A DNA stretch of 64,000 nucleotides from Parerythrobacter aestuarii (GCF_030140925.1 NZ_JARBWD010000001.1:558001-622000), one strand, 5' to 3'. Shown: positions 32,873-40,844, counted from the stretch's first letter. Program-made: numbers and translations. The notes: generated from the sequence alone by a model not told the origin.

Positions 32873-34716
32873 GCGGCGATCCTCCCTTGCGCAGCCAGCC
32901 CCGGGGCAATGGTGCCATTGGTGGCGAGCAGGCTGACTTCGATGAACTCGATCGAATGGGCTGGGGCGAAGGTTACTTCGGCAATGGCCCGCCCGGCATC
33001 GATATCGGCCTGCGACATGGTGTCGCGGCCGCAGCGGACCTGAAACGCTTCTTCTTCGCGCTGGCCGCGCAAGGCACCGGCAGAATGGAGCTGGCGCAAC
33101 AGCGTGGAGATCACCATGCGTGTGTCGCGCCAGAACAGCTCGCCATTGGCTTCGAAGACGACGCTTTCACCGCGGATGCGGGCTGCGCGCAGGATCAGGG
33201 CAGTGAGCCGCCGGATATTGGCCTGGTTGTAGGTGCCCAGCTCAGTCGTCCGGTCAGACAGGATCGTGGGCCCGCGCGCGCCGTAGCCGATCACGCTGAT
33301 CTGTTCTGCCCGGTCGAAAGAGAGCTCCTCGAGCGCGCCATAGGGAAACTGGCTGGCGGCCAACCTGCGCCCGGCGACGGTTCGCCAGGCCCCAGCGGCC
33401 AAGGTGGAGGCTGCAATGTGCCCGGCCAGCAGGCCATCGGCGGGGGTGGCACCAGCCGGCAGGTCGAAGGCGAGGTCGGAAGTGATCCAGGGTGTGACCA
33501 GCTGCAGCTGGCGATTGGCCATCCCGGCGCCACTGTTGCCGTCAGTCACGACATCCATCGCGTCGAGTGCGGTCAAAGGGCCGGCGTCTTCATCGATCAG
33601 CGGCAGGGCGCACAACACCATAACCTCGGGCGAGATTCGCGCCACCTGTTCACCCGCCCACGCAGCGATCCGCGACCACAGTTCCAGCCCGTCGGCATCG
33701 ACCGAAGCCGGCTTGGATTCGGCGAGCGCGCCTTGGACAAGCGCAACCGGTTCGGGCGCGCACGGCTGGAACGTCTCTGGTGGACGGGGCAATGCCTCGG
33801 CTTCGCGGACGAGGCCCGGTACGGATGCGACCAGCTCGGGCAGGTCCGGTAGCAGGACCATGGCGACATCGGGCAACCCAAGCAGATGGGCGAGACCATG
33901 CCACGGAGTGCGGGTAGGGAAGGCACCGGGCAGCTCAGGCACGGTATCGTCCAACAATTCCGCTATCGAAGTAGTGCTGTCGCCGAAGCCGTAGCCCACC
34001 AGCGTCGCAAGTGCGGCAACGCGATCGGCCTCGCTGCCATAGAGCGGCGGCGGATCGCCCATTCGCACGATCACCGCCTCCCTGCCACCTGAAGCGAAAA
34101 AGCTGCGTAGGGCGACGCCCATGGGTGCGCCCACGCCTTGCGACTGATCGAAGGCAGCGACCGGGAAGCCAAGGGCAGGATGGGTGGAAACGGTGAGCGA
34201 CCCCGGAGCCGACGAGGCGCGGCGGAATTGCAGCGGGGCCTTGCCGCCAACTGCAGGGAGGATGCTGACCTCGACTCCGTCCAGCCCCGCCGCCAGCGCA
34301 TCGCGTATGTCGGTCCGGGAAACGGTCCCCGTTGGCAGTTCGACCTGCTGGTCTTCACCATCGAGATTGACCACGAAGGTCGCGTCCACCGCTGACAGTT
34401 CGAATTCTGCCTCGAGCGGGCGCGATTCGATCGCCACCTGCCGGTCGAGCCGTCCGCCGGTATCGAACAGCAGCTCGACATCTTCGATCGAGCGCACCCG
34501 CACCGGCAGGTCGAGCAGGTCGGGTGAGGCCGGATTGGCCCGGTCTGCCCACCCCTGCTGCGCCAGCTGTGCGGTTAGTGCCAGGCGTGCAGCCTCCGCC
34601 TCGGCTCCCGCGCGCAGCGGCAGGAACCCCACGAACATGGCGATATCCATGCGGTTGGGGTCCGCCGCCACCGGCGCAGGCGCAGGCGGGAAACTGATGC
34701 CGGGCACGTCGACCAT
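32869..34716 (-). CDS. Sheath protein 2, divergent
   Basis: A 615-residue contractile sheath homologue. The C-terminal sheath domain is clear (VIGYGARGPTILSD, NIRRLTALILRAARIRGES, VFEANGELFWRDTRMVISTL, FQVRCGRDTMSQADIDAGRA, IEFIEVSLL). The N-terminus is Pro/Ala-rich and lacks the usual PGVYVEE start. A middle insertion is large and variable, as in other multi-sheath eCIS. It may form the baseplate-proximal or distal layer. The ATG at 34716 lies 5 bases after the tube 1 stop; the longer open frame upstream is a shadow. Confidence 0.88.
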   Translation of the reverse strand: MVDVPGISFPPAPAPVAADPNRMDIAMFVGFLPLRAGAEAEAARLALTAQLAQQGWADRANPASPDLLDLPVRVRSIEDVELLFDTGGRLDRQVAIESRPLEAEFELSAVDATFVVNLDGEDQQVELPTGTVSRTDIRDALAAGLDGVEVSILPAVGGKAPLQFRRASSAPGSLTVSTHPALGFPVAAFDQSQGVGAPMGVALRSFFASGGREAVIVRMGDPPPLYGSEADRVAALATLVGYGFGDSTTSIAELLDDTVPELPGAFPTRTPWHGLAHLLGLPDVAMVLLPDLPELVASVPGLVREAEALPRPPETFQPCAPEPVALVQGALAESKPASVDADGLELWSRIAAWAGEQVARISPEVMVLCALPLIDEDAGPLTALDAMDVVTDGNSGAGMANRQLQLVTPWITSDLAFDLPAGATPADGLLAGHIAASTLAAGAWRTVAGRRLAASQFPYGALEELSFDRAEQISVIGYGARGPTILSDRTTELGTYNQANIRRLTALILRAARIRGESVVFEANGELFWRDTRMVISTLLRQLHSAGALRGQREEEAFQVRCGRDTMSQADIDAGRAIAEVTFAPAHSIEFIEVSLLATNGTIAPGLAAQGRIAA

Positions 34717-34721
34717 GGGGT

Positions 34722-35177
34722 TTACGCGACCTGTTCGTACTGGATGTCGCCAGGCGACAGCGTCAGCTCTTCCATCGCCACGTCGCCGCCGCCCTTGGCT
34801 GACAGCGAAGGACCGGTGTATTTGGTCGCGAAGCAGTCGATCAGGACCCACTTCTGGACCGCATTGGCCCCTGTCTCGTCCATCAGCGTGATGGTGACGG
34901 TCTGCTTGGCGTCATCGACCTTGCCGTCCTGCAAGTCCTTGAACATCTGGAACACGGCATCGGAATTGATGATGCCGCGCTTCAAGGTGATGTCGGTCAC
35001 CTTGAACATGCCGGGGATCTTGGTGACGACGTTCCGCTTGTCGCTGCCGTTGCGATATTCAGCGACAGTGATCTCGGTCCCGAGGCCAGAGACTTCGGAA
35101 AAGCCGCCTTCAATATCCCCGTTGCCGAAAGCGACGGTGAAGTTGAACGCGTTATATGGAGAATTGCGATCAGGCAT
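34722..35177 (-). CDS. Tube protein 1, major inner tube (Afp1-type)
   Basis: A 151-residue gp19-like tube protein, likely the bulk inner tube through which cargo passes. Motifs: NAFNFTVAFGNGDIEGGFSE, VSGLGTEITVAEYRNGSDKR, ITLKRGIINSDAVFQMF and AMEELTLSPGDI. The acidic, compact sequence and size fit Afp1/Pvc1. It has a clear ribosome site (GGAGAGACACC) and lies 11 bases after the sheath 1 stop; strong independent initiation fits a protein needed in many copies. Confidence 0.92.
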   Translation of the reverse strand: MPDRNSPYNAFNFTVAFGNGDIEGGFSEVSGLGTEITVAEYRNGSDKRNVVTKIPGMFKVTDITLKRGIINSDAVFQMFKDLQDGKVDDAKQTVTITLMDETGANAVQKWVLIDCFATKYTGPSLSAKGGGDVAMEELTLSPGDIQYEQVA

Positions 35178-35188
35178 GGTGTCTCTCC

Positions 35189-36976
35189 TCAGCTGGTTGC
35201 GTCAGCGGTCTTCTGACCGATGCGGAAGATGACGAATTCGGCAGGCTTGATCGCCGCAATGCCGATTTCACAGATGAGCCGCCCGTTATCGAGATCGGCC
35301 TGGGTCATGGTCGAACGATCGCAGCGCACGAAATAGGCTTCCTCAGGGCTGGCCCCGAGCAGGGCTCCGGAGCGCCATTCGGCAAACAGGAAGGAAGAGA
35401 TCGTGTCGGTGATATTCGACCACAGCGCCGGTCCATTCGGCTCGAACACGGCCCACTGGGTCGACCGGTCGATCGAGTTTTCGACATAGTTGAAGTAGCG
35501 CCGCACGTTGACATAGATCCATTCCGGATCGCTGCTGATCGTGCGCGCACCCCACACCCTGTTGCCGCGCCCGAAGAAGGTTCGCAGGCAATTGATGCCT
35601 TCGGGGTTGAGCACTTCCTGCTCGCCCTTCGACAGCTCGCGTTCGAACCGCAGGGCTCCGCGCACGACTTCGTTGGCGGGTGCTTTCCAGACCCCGCGCT
35701 GGACATCGTTGCGGGCATAGATCCCGCACATGAAGCCAGAGGGTGGCAGCGCAAGTTCCTTGGGGATGGTGTCGTCCGAGGGCCGGGCCGAAGGGTTGGG
35801 CACGATGACCCACGGATAGTAGAGCGCGGCGTGCTTGCTATCGAGCGCTGCGCGCACATCGCGGGCATCGCCGACCGACTGTGCCGGCGGCGTGTCGAGC
35901 ACCGCGACACGATACTTCATCCGCTCGGCATGCGAGATCAGCGCATTATGCACGCCTTGCGACGCTGCCGTGGCAGAACTACCCGGAGCAGCGACGATGG
36001 AAATATCGTTCACCTCTTCCAGCAGCGCGAGCGCTTCCTCGTAGCTGAGGATTTCGTCATCGGTATCGCTGACGACGCTGGCGTTGCCGTCGAGCCCTCC
36101 GGTCAGCTGGTAGGGGACGCTTACCTCGGCATCTGACCCAAACATCGCCAGCCGCAGGGCGTGGGCGGTGGGATCGGGGTCGTCATCGAACCAGTAGGGT
36201 TGCGACAAGGCATTGCCGCGGCTGCTGGGAGTTTCGGATAGTGCATCGGGCAGTCGGCGCGGGTGGCCGGGGCCGAACCCGAGGCCTTCCAGAACGATCG
36301 GGCCGCCTTCGGCATCATCGGTCGAGCTTGTCGCACCTGGCCTGATTTCGAGATTGACTGTTACGAGCTGTGCGTCGGCGGGCACCGCCGCGAGATTTAG
36401 CGCGTCGGAACCATCACCAGCGGGGGTCTCGACATTCCAGACGCCATCGGCAGCCTTCACGAAATACGTGTTGCCACCGGTCTGAACCATCGATCCGGTA
36501 GGTGCCGCATTCAGCGTTGTAGCCGTTGCCGGAGTCAGTTTCTGGTAGGCAATGATGTAGCCGTTGAGACCGGTCCCGGGCGAACGGGCACGGAAGCTGG
36601 CAACCACGGCGTCGCTGGCATCGAGCACGTCGGCGCTGGCGGAATTCGCTGCGATCGTCCGGGTCGACGGGGTCGTGACCTGCTCCGCAGTGAAGGTGCG
36701 GGCAATATAGAGTCGTCCGCCGCCATTGTCGAAGAACGCCTTGGCCGCATGGGCCACAAAGTTCGTACCCGGTGTCCCACCAACCGACAGATTGGCGAGC
36801 CCGCCATAGATCCGCTCGAACTCACCGAAGCTAGTGATGACATCGGATGCCATGCCGAGCGGTCCCTTGCGGGTCGGGCCGACGAAGGCGGTGGTGCTGG
36901 TGCCCACCCCCTGGATCGATTTGGCGCGAAAGCTAGTCTCTTCGACATACACGCCAGGAGCTAGATATTCAGGCAT
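35189..36976 (-). CDS. Sheath protein 1, major contractile sheath (Afp2/3-type)
   Basis: A 595-residue sheath protein. It opens with the classic PEYLAPGVYVEETSFRAKSI and GVGTSTTAFVGPTRKGP, continues with FDNGGGRLYIARTF, and ends in the conserved sheath C-terminal domain (GARTISSDPEWIYVNVRRYF, NYVENSIDRSTQWAVFEPNG, FVRCDRSTMTQADLDNGRL, KPAEFVIFRI). Contraction of this sheath drives the inner tube into the target. The start at 36976 is supported by GGAGGTCTCACA; the in-frame extension upstream lies in the neighbouring gene. Confidence 0.94.
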   Translation of the reverse strand: MPEYLAPGVYVEETSFRAKSIQGVGTSTTAFVGPTRKGPLGMASDVITSFGEFERIYGGLANLSVGGTPGTNFVAHAAKAFFDNGGGRLYIARTFTAEQVTTPSTRTIAANSASADVLDASDAVVASFRARSPGTGLNGYIIAYQKLTPATATTLNAAPTGSMVQTGGNTYFVKAADGVWNVETPAGDGSDALNLAAVPADAQLVTVNLEIRPGATSSTDDAEGGPIVLEGLGFGPGHPRRLPDALSETPSSRGNALSQPYWFDDDPDPTAHALRLAMFGSDAEVSVPYQLTGGLDGNASVVSDTDDEILSYEEALALLEEVNDISIVAAPGSSATAASQGVHNALISHAERMKYRVAVLDTPPAQSVGDARDVRAALDSKHAALYYPWVIVPNPSARPSDDTIPKELALPPSGFMCGIYARNDVQRGVWKAPANEVVRGALRFERELSKGEQEVLNPEGINCLRTFFGRGNRVWGARTISSDPEWIYVNVRRYFNYVENSIDRSTQWAVFEPNGPALWSNITDTISSFLFAEWRSGALLGASPEEAYFVRCDRSTMTQADLDNGRLICEIGIAAIKPAEFVIFRIGQKTADATS

Positions 36977-36992
36977 TGTGAGACCTCCGTTC

Positions 36993-37829
36993 CTATGTCT
37001 CAGGTTCGAGCAGGAAGCTGAGGCCGTCCGCGAGGATGCGGCCTGTCTCCAGCTCCAGTGTCGGCAGGTCCCCGGCAACGGGCACCCAAGTCTGGCCGCT
37101 TGCAGTTATGGCGTCCGGGTCGGTCGGCCATGGCAGGCCCGGGGCAGTTTCGATTTGGAGCCGCGTGGCGACTTTCTTGGTCCCGACCGGCGCTGGGGCC
37201 GGTGCGGGCGTTGGTGCCGGGGTCGGCACCGGAGCGGGGGTCGGGGATGGCGTCGGGCCGACCGTGAAATCGATGATCGGGATGCCGACCGCGAGCGCCA
37301 GAACTTCGCCGCGAGCATCCGAGATGCCGCTGCCCAGCAACTGGTCGTCGCTGTCGCGCACCAGGCCGACACGAGCGCCTGCCAGCGGGATTTCGCCGCC
37401 GGGAACCTGTTGTCTCAGCGTTGCTCGGATTCCCGACCAGTTCTGGCCGACCGGCCCTGCAGGCGAGAGGAACATCTCGACCGGGATCGGGTTGCCAGCC
37501 TGCGCCCCGCGCGGCAGGCCGATGGTGTGCGTACGGGGCAGGTAGCGGCCGGTCGGATCGGCGATCTGGATCGGGAAGTCGATGGCACCATCGGCGAGCC
37601 CGCCCGGCGCTGCATCGAAGGCGTCGAGGTGATTGCTCAATTGCTGTTCCTGCAGAGTACGCGGAACAAGTCCGTTGACGACATGAAGCCCCGAGCGATT
37701 GCGCACGAAGCGCAAGCTGGGCGAAGACAGCAGCATGGGTGCAGTGATCCGCTCGCCCGTCGCTGCATCGAGCAGTTCCAGCGCCCCAAGCACCCGGCGG
37801 TCGATCAGCGAGCGGGACGGGGCGAGCAT
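36993..37829 (-). CDS. eCIS-associated protein with Pro-rich linker, unknown function
   Basis: A 278-residue protein. The N-terminal domain (about 1-185) is beta-rich and contains GARVGLVRDSDDQLLGSGIS followed by DARGEVL, reminiscent of carboxypeptidase-regulatory or Ig-like modules. A Pro/Ala/Thr linker (PTPSPTPAPVPTPAPTPAPA) at about 195-215 leads to a short C-terminal domain. It lies between the cap gene (sharing one base, TGATG) and sheath 1. Proteins at this position in other eCIS are poorly characterised; a collar or sheath-decoration role is possible but not shown. Confidence 0.65.
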   Translation of the reverse strand: MLAPSRSLIDRRVLGALELLDAATGERITAPMLLSSPSLRFVRNRSGLHVVNGLVPRTLQEQQLSNHLDAFDAAPGGLADGAIDFPIQIADPTGRYLPRTHTIGLPRGAQAGNPIPVEMFLSPAGPVGQNWSGIRATLRQQVPGGEIPLAGARVGLVRDSDDQLLGSGISDARGEVLALAVGIPIIDFTVGPTPSPTPAPVPTPAPTPAPAPAPVGTKKVATRLQIETAPGLPWPTDPDAITASGQTWVPVAGDLPTLELETGRILADGLSFLLEPET

Positions 37830-38419
37830 CAGGCCTGCTCCTCTTCCAGCTGCGCATGTTCGAAGCGGGTCGCGATGACATTAGCGGCATCGGCCAGTGG
37901 CGGGGCATCGATATGGACAACCCGCGCGACATAAGTCGTGGAGAGCCGATAGGTCGGCTCCATCACGTCCCAGATCCGGCACAGGTCTTCCTGGGTAATA
38001 TTGGTCGGCGAGATCTGGATGCTCTCATCCTTGCGCCAGCCGCCGACCTGCATCAGCGTGGAAGCGTCGAGATTGGGGCTCCAGTGCAGCTGCGCCATTA
38101 CCCAGGCCATCAGCAGCTGCTCGGTGTGTTTGCTGTCGCTCCAGACGGTGACCATGTAATGCAGGTCGAGCGGCAGCGCGCGCGAGGTTGGCGGGGCATT
38201 CCGCCGCGCTCCTGCGGGATGCAGGTACTGCGCAATCGACATGCGATAGAGAAACAGCGAGATGGTGTTCTCAGTGAAGCTGTCGGCCTCGGAGAAATCG
38301 GCGCTCTTGGCCAGTTCGAACCGGCACGGATGGTCGTCCCGCAGTTCGGTCGGGTAGATATTGCGCAGGTACTGGACCAGCGATTCACCGACCGAATAGG
38401 CTGCCGAGAAGCCTGCCAT
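37829..38419 (-). CDS. Tube/sheath terminator cap, Pvc16/DUF4255 family (Afp16-type)
   Basis: A 196-residue protein of the DUF4255/Pvc16 N-terminal family: SVGESLVQYLRNIYPTEL at the start, ISLFLYRM, PLDLHYMVTVWSDSKHTEQL, LMAWVMAQLHWSP and LCRIWDVMEPTYRLSTTYVA. In Afp and PVC this protein caps the distal end of the particle and stops tube growth. Its gene heads the structural operon in many eCIS loci, as here. It starts 3 bases after the upstream stop and shares a base with the next start. Confidence 0.88.
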   Translation of the reverse strand: MAGFSAAYSVGESLVQYLRNIYPTELRDDHPCRFELAKSADFSEADSFTENTISLFLYRMSIAQYLHPAGARRNAPPTSRALPLDLHYMVTVWSDSKHTEQLLMAWVMAQLHWSPNLDASTLMQVGGWRKDESIQISPTNITQEDLCRIWDVMEPTYRLSTTYVARVVHIDAPPLADAANVIATRFEHAQLEEEQA

Positions 38420-38422
38420 CGC

Positions 38423-38701
38423 TCAGTTCCCTCCCTTGCTGCGGCCGAGGCCATAGGTCTCGTCGTAGCGGCGGCATTCGGCCCGGATGAGGTCGCCCAG
38501 CTGGCGGAAATAGGCTGGCGATGTGCGCAAACGGCTTTTCACCCGCACTGACTGGTCGGCTTCCGATGCTTGTCCGAAATCGAGTTCAGCGGTGGAAAGC
38601 GAAAGGGTCACAGCGCAGTGGTTCACGTAGACGGGATCGGGCAGGTCGCGCGCTGCGCTCTCCCCGCTGGTCGGTTCATCCCGGTCACCCTCGTCTGACA
38701 C
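38423..38701 (-). CDS. First gene of the eCIS operon, DUF3467-like small protein
   Basis: A 92-residue acidic protein. The core (DPVYVNHCAVTLSLSTAELD, FGQASEADQ..., then TSPAYFRQLGDLIRAECRRY DETYG) resembles DUF3467, a small family of unknown function also seen in phage-tail-like loci. The start is set at GTG 38701, as no ATG is available in frame; GGAG lies 11 bases upstream. The predicted sigma-54 promoter would begin transcription some 35 bases before this start, so it should be the first translated product. A role in regulation or assembly is open. Confidence 0.65.
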   Translation of the reverse strand: MSDEGDRDEPTSGESAARDLPDPVYVNHCAVTLSLSTAELDFGQASEADQSVRVKSRLRTSPAYFRQLGDLIRAECRRYDETYGLGRSKGGN

Positions 38702-38748
38702 GCGGTGTCACTCTCCCTATCGCGCGCAGCATGCGCGGGCCTTGGGAA

Positions 38749-38764
38749 GCAAGCGGTGTGCCAG
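38749..38764 (-). promoter_or_regulatory. Sigma-54 (-24/-12) promoter of the eCIS operon
   Basis: On the minus strand it reads CTGGCACACCGCTTGC followed by T. This matches the RpoN consensus YTGGCACGRNNNTTGCW at all core bases, with GG and GC separated by exactly 10 bases. Predicted transcription start is near 38737, about 36 bases before the GTG of the first eCIS gene. The sigma-54 activator gene lies just upstream. Confidence 0.85.
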
Positions 38765-38817
38765 AAGTTATGAGACTGTTTCTAAATGATAAAATCTGAA
38801 TCTATGTATCGGACAAG

Positions 38818-38866
38818 GTGTCACTTGTTACACATGGCAGTGACACTGGGTTACAGGTGGTACAGC
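38818..38866. promoter_or_regulatory. Candidate enhancer (UAS) for the sigma-54 activator
   Basis: A perfect 8-base inverted repeat, GTGTCACT at 38818-38825 and AGTGACAC at 38839-38846 (13-base spacer), followed by further GTTACA/GGTACA half-site-like sequences up to about 38865. It sits 55-105 bases upstream of the -24 element, a usual place for a bacterial enhancer-binding protein. Binding is inferred. Confidence 0.6.
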
Positions 38867-38950
38867 TTGCCGGGCACTGGTCCGGCGACCAGTGTAGAGC
38901 ACACCATCGCAGGGACAGTTCCGTGCATATCTTGTAGTGTCTTGGGGTTT

Positions 38951-40261
38951 TCAGGCCTGCTGGAGATGACGGTAGAGCGTCATCCTCGAACAGCCCAGAG
39001 TCCGTGCAGCGGCACTCTTGTTGCCATCGCATTCTCGTAGCGCCTCTGCGATTGCCGAGCGGGTCAGGCCCTGGCCATTGGCCGCAGTTTCGACCTGTGA
39101 CTGCTGGGGAACCGATGGGCTGTTGCCGGGAAGTGACAAGTCTTCGGCGTAGAGCATGCCGCCCTCGTGGCTGATCAATGCCACTTCGATCACGTTGCGT
39201 AGTTCACGGGCATTACCCGGCCAGGAATGCCCCTGCAACGCGTCGATCGCACAAGGTGACAGCGTCGGGGCTTCAAGTTTCGACGCCGCCGCCATCTCCC
39301 GCAGGAAAAACTCCGCCAGGGGCGCGATGTCATCCCTGCGCTCTGCCAGTGCCGGTACTTTGATCCGCGCGACTGCAATCCGATAGTACAGATCGCTGCG
39401 GAAACGACCCGCAGCGACTTCGCTTTCCAAGTCGCGATTTGTAGCGGCTACGATGCGCACATCAAACGCGAGGGGCTCCCTGCCGCCCAAGCGATAGCAT
39501 TGCCGGGCTTCGATCGCGCGCAAGAGTTTGACCTGTCCAGCCAGGCTCAGCTCGCCAATCTCGTCGAGGAACAACGTGCCGCCATGCGCCAGCGCCAGCT
39601 TGCCGGGATAAGAATTCACCGCTCCGCTGAAGGCACCTTTTTCATAGCCAAACAATTCGCCTTCGACGAGGTCGTCGGGAATGGCTCCGCAATTGACTGC
39701 CACAAGTGGCCCGCCACAGCGGGCACCACAATTGTGCAGGCCCAGCGCGACCAGCTCCTTGCCTGCACCGGTCGGTCCTTCGATCAGGCAGGTCGTATCG
39801 CTGTGACCGATCTTGCGGACCAATTGCCTGAGCCGGTCGATAGCGTTGCTTTCTCCGGCAAGCCCAACCGGATCCTCGAATCCTTCGCTGGTGGAACTCG
39901 GCTTGCAACGACCGAAATGGGTGTGGAGGCGGTCTAGCGATTCCGGATGCGAGAGGTCGGCCGGCACTACATCACTGGCCCCGGCCCGCATGCAGGCGAT
40001 GATGTGGTCGGCGCGTTCGCTGTCGCCGAGTACGATGGTGGTCATGTCTGGTTGCTGCGCTGTCAGGTCGCGGACAAGCTCGGCGTCGCGGTCGCTTTTG
40101 ATCAGCGCCAGCTGTGCGGGCGGTGCCTCGCCGACAGCGTAGCTGCGCGGATCGATACGGGATGCCTGCAAGTGATGCGCCTGGGCCAGTCGGCACAGAT
40201 GCCTCGCGTGCAATGCATCATCGTCAATGATAACAATATCGGGCGTATCGCGTGTGCCCAT
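38951..40261 (-). CDS. Sigma-54-dependent transcriptional activator with degenerate receiver domain
   Basis: A 436-residue NtrC-family enhancer-binding protein. An N-terminal receiver-like domain (about 1-125) keeps the acidic pocket IVIIDDD, but the usual phospho-Asp position after strand 3 reads LALIKSD and the conserved Lys of strand 5 is missing (DVVPAD), so it is probably a pseudo-receiver. The AAA+ domain (about 145-375) has Walker A GPTGAGKE, the sigma-54 loop as GAFSGA (Thr to Ser variant), Walker B GTLFLDEIGE and FRSDLYYRI. The C-terminus is a Fis-type helix-turn-helix (AIAEALRECDGNKSAAARTL, MTLYRHLQ). The start at 40261 is preceded by GGGGAATCT; the upstream extension of the frame was rejected. 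Its position suggests it switches on the eCIS operon. Confidence 0.9.
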   Translation of the reverse strand: MGTRDTPDIVIIDDDALHARHLCRLAQAHHLQASRIDPRSYAVGEAPPAQLALIKSDRDAELVRDLTAQQPDMTTIVLGDSERADHIIACMRAGASDVVPADLSHPESLDRLHTHFGRCKPSSTSEGFEDPVGLAGESNAIDRLRQLVRKIGHSDTTCLIEGPTGAGKELVALGLHNCGARCGGPLVAVNCGAIPDDLVEGELFGYEKGAFSGAVNSYPGKLALAHGGTLFLDEIGELSLAGQVKLLRAIEARQCYRLGGREPLAFDVRIVAATNRDLESEVAAGRFRSDLYYRIAVARIKVPALAERRDDIAPLAEFFLREMAAASKLEAPTLSPCAIDALQGHSWPGNARELRNVIEVALISHEGGMLYAEDLSLPGNSPSVPQQSQVETAANGQGLTRSAIAEALRECDGNKSAAARTLGCSRMTLYRHLQQA

Positions 40262-40642
40262 AGATTCCCCACCAAACAAGACCTGCCGGGCCCGTTTCGC
40301 TGAATGGAATCCCAAGGATATCCAGCCTTGGCAAACTGTCAGAAACGAGCGTTGTGCGACCTCGTCCTGTTGTGGTCCCCGCGATCGACATTCACAGCGA
40401 AAGACAACCAACGCCCTGTCGGAACCACCAATGACATTCTTTTGGAATGCGACTCGGATTTACATTCAAAATGGATTGAGTCCAAGCACAATGACGGTCG
40501 AGTGCATGGTGTTCGTGCGGTTAATCACTCAACTGGGCGCAGAACCTCGGATAATATTCAGTCGAATCTAAGCCAGTTCATTGACCCGCGACCAAGCGAC
40601 TTCGCTATCGTGGATGGAATTGTTCCATGACCAGGAAAGGAT
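40262..40642. other. Intergenic region upstream of the activator, atypical composition
   Basis: About 380 bases between the activator start and tRNA-Leu. It is visibly less GC-rich than its surroundings, especially 40420-40580. A 108-codon open frame on the plus strand (40304-40630) has no recognisable domain, poor start context and no GC third-position bias, so I do not call it a gene. It probably holds the activator promoter and possibly decayed sequence at the island edge. Confidence 0.4.
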
Positions 40643-40729
40643 TGGTGCGGTCGAGAAGACTCGAACTTCCACGGGCGTTAGCCCACAACGACCTCAACGT
40701 TGCGCGTCTACCAGTTCCGCCACGACCGC
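40643..40729 (-). tRNA. tRNA-Leu (anticodon GAG)
   Basis: An 87-base tRNA including an encoded CCA. The acceptor stem pairs GCGGTCG with CGACCGC. The anticodon stem CAACG/CGTTG encloses the loop TTGAGGT, giving anticodon GAG (reads CUC/CUU). There is a long variable arm (TGGGCTAACGCCCG) as expected for leucine, and the T-loop is GTTCGAGTC. It lies at the upstream edge of the eCIS region. Confidence 0.95.
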
Positions 40730-40844
40730 ACACAGTCAGGACCGCCAATTGCAGGTCCCGGGGTAGGTAGGAGCGCGCCCCTAGCAGCGAGTCTTGGAGC
40801 CTGCAAGCCGGTTTGCGCGATTGGGTGCGCGCGGCGCGAAAAAG

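Noticed and set aside
3668..38764. Prophage or R-type tailocin
   Set aside because: No capsid, terminase, integrase, holin or lysin genes; the AAA+ ATPase, DUF4255 cap, DUF5908-like and DUF4157 genes are eCIS marks.
3668..38764. Type VI secretion system
   Set aside because: No TssJ/L/M membrane complex, ClpV or Hcp/TssB/TssC pair; sheath is a single-chain phage-like protein.
38966..38990. GATGAC/GTCATC inverted repeat
   Set aside because: It lies inside the helix-turn-helix coding end of the activator gene and is explained by codons; not called as an operator.
40304..40630. 108-codon open frame upstream of the activator
   Set aside because: No codon-position bias, no ribosome site and no recognisable motif; more likely intergenic.
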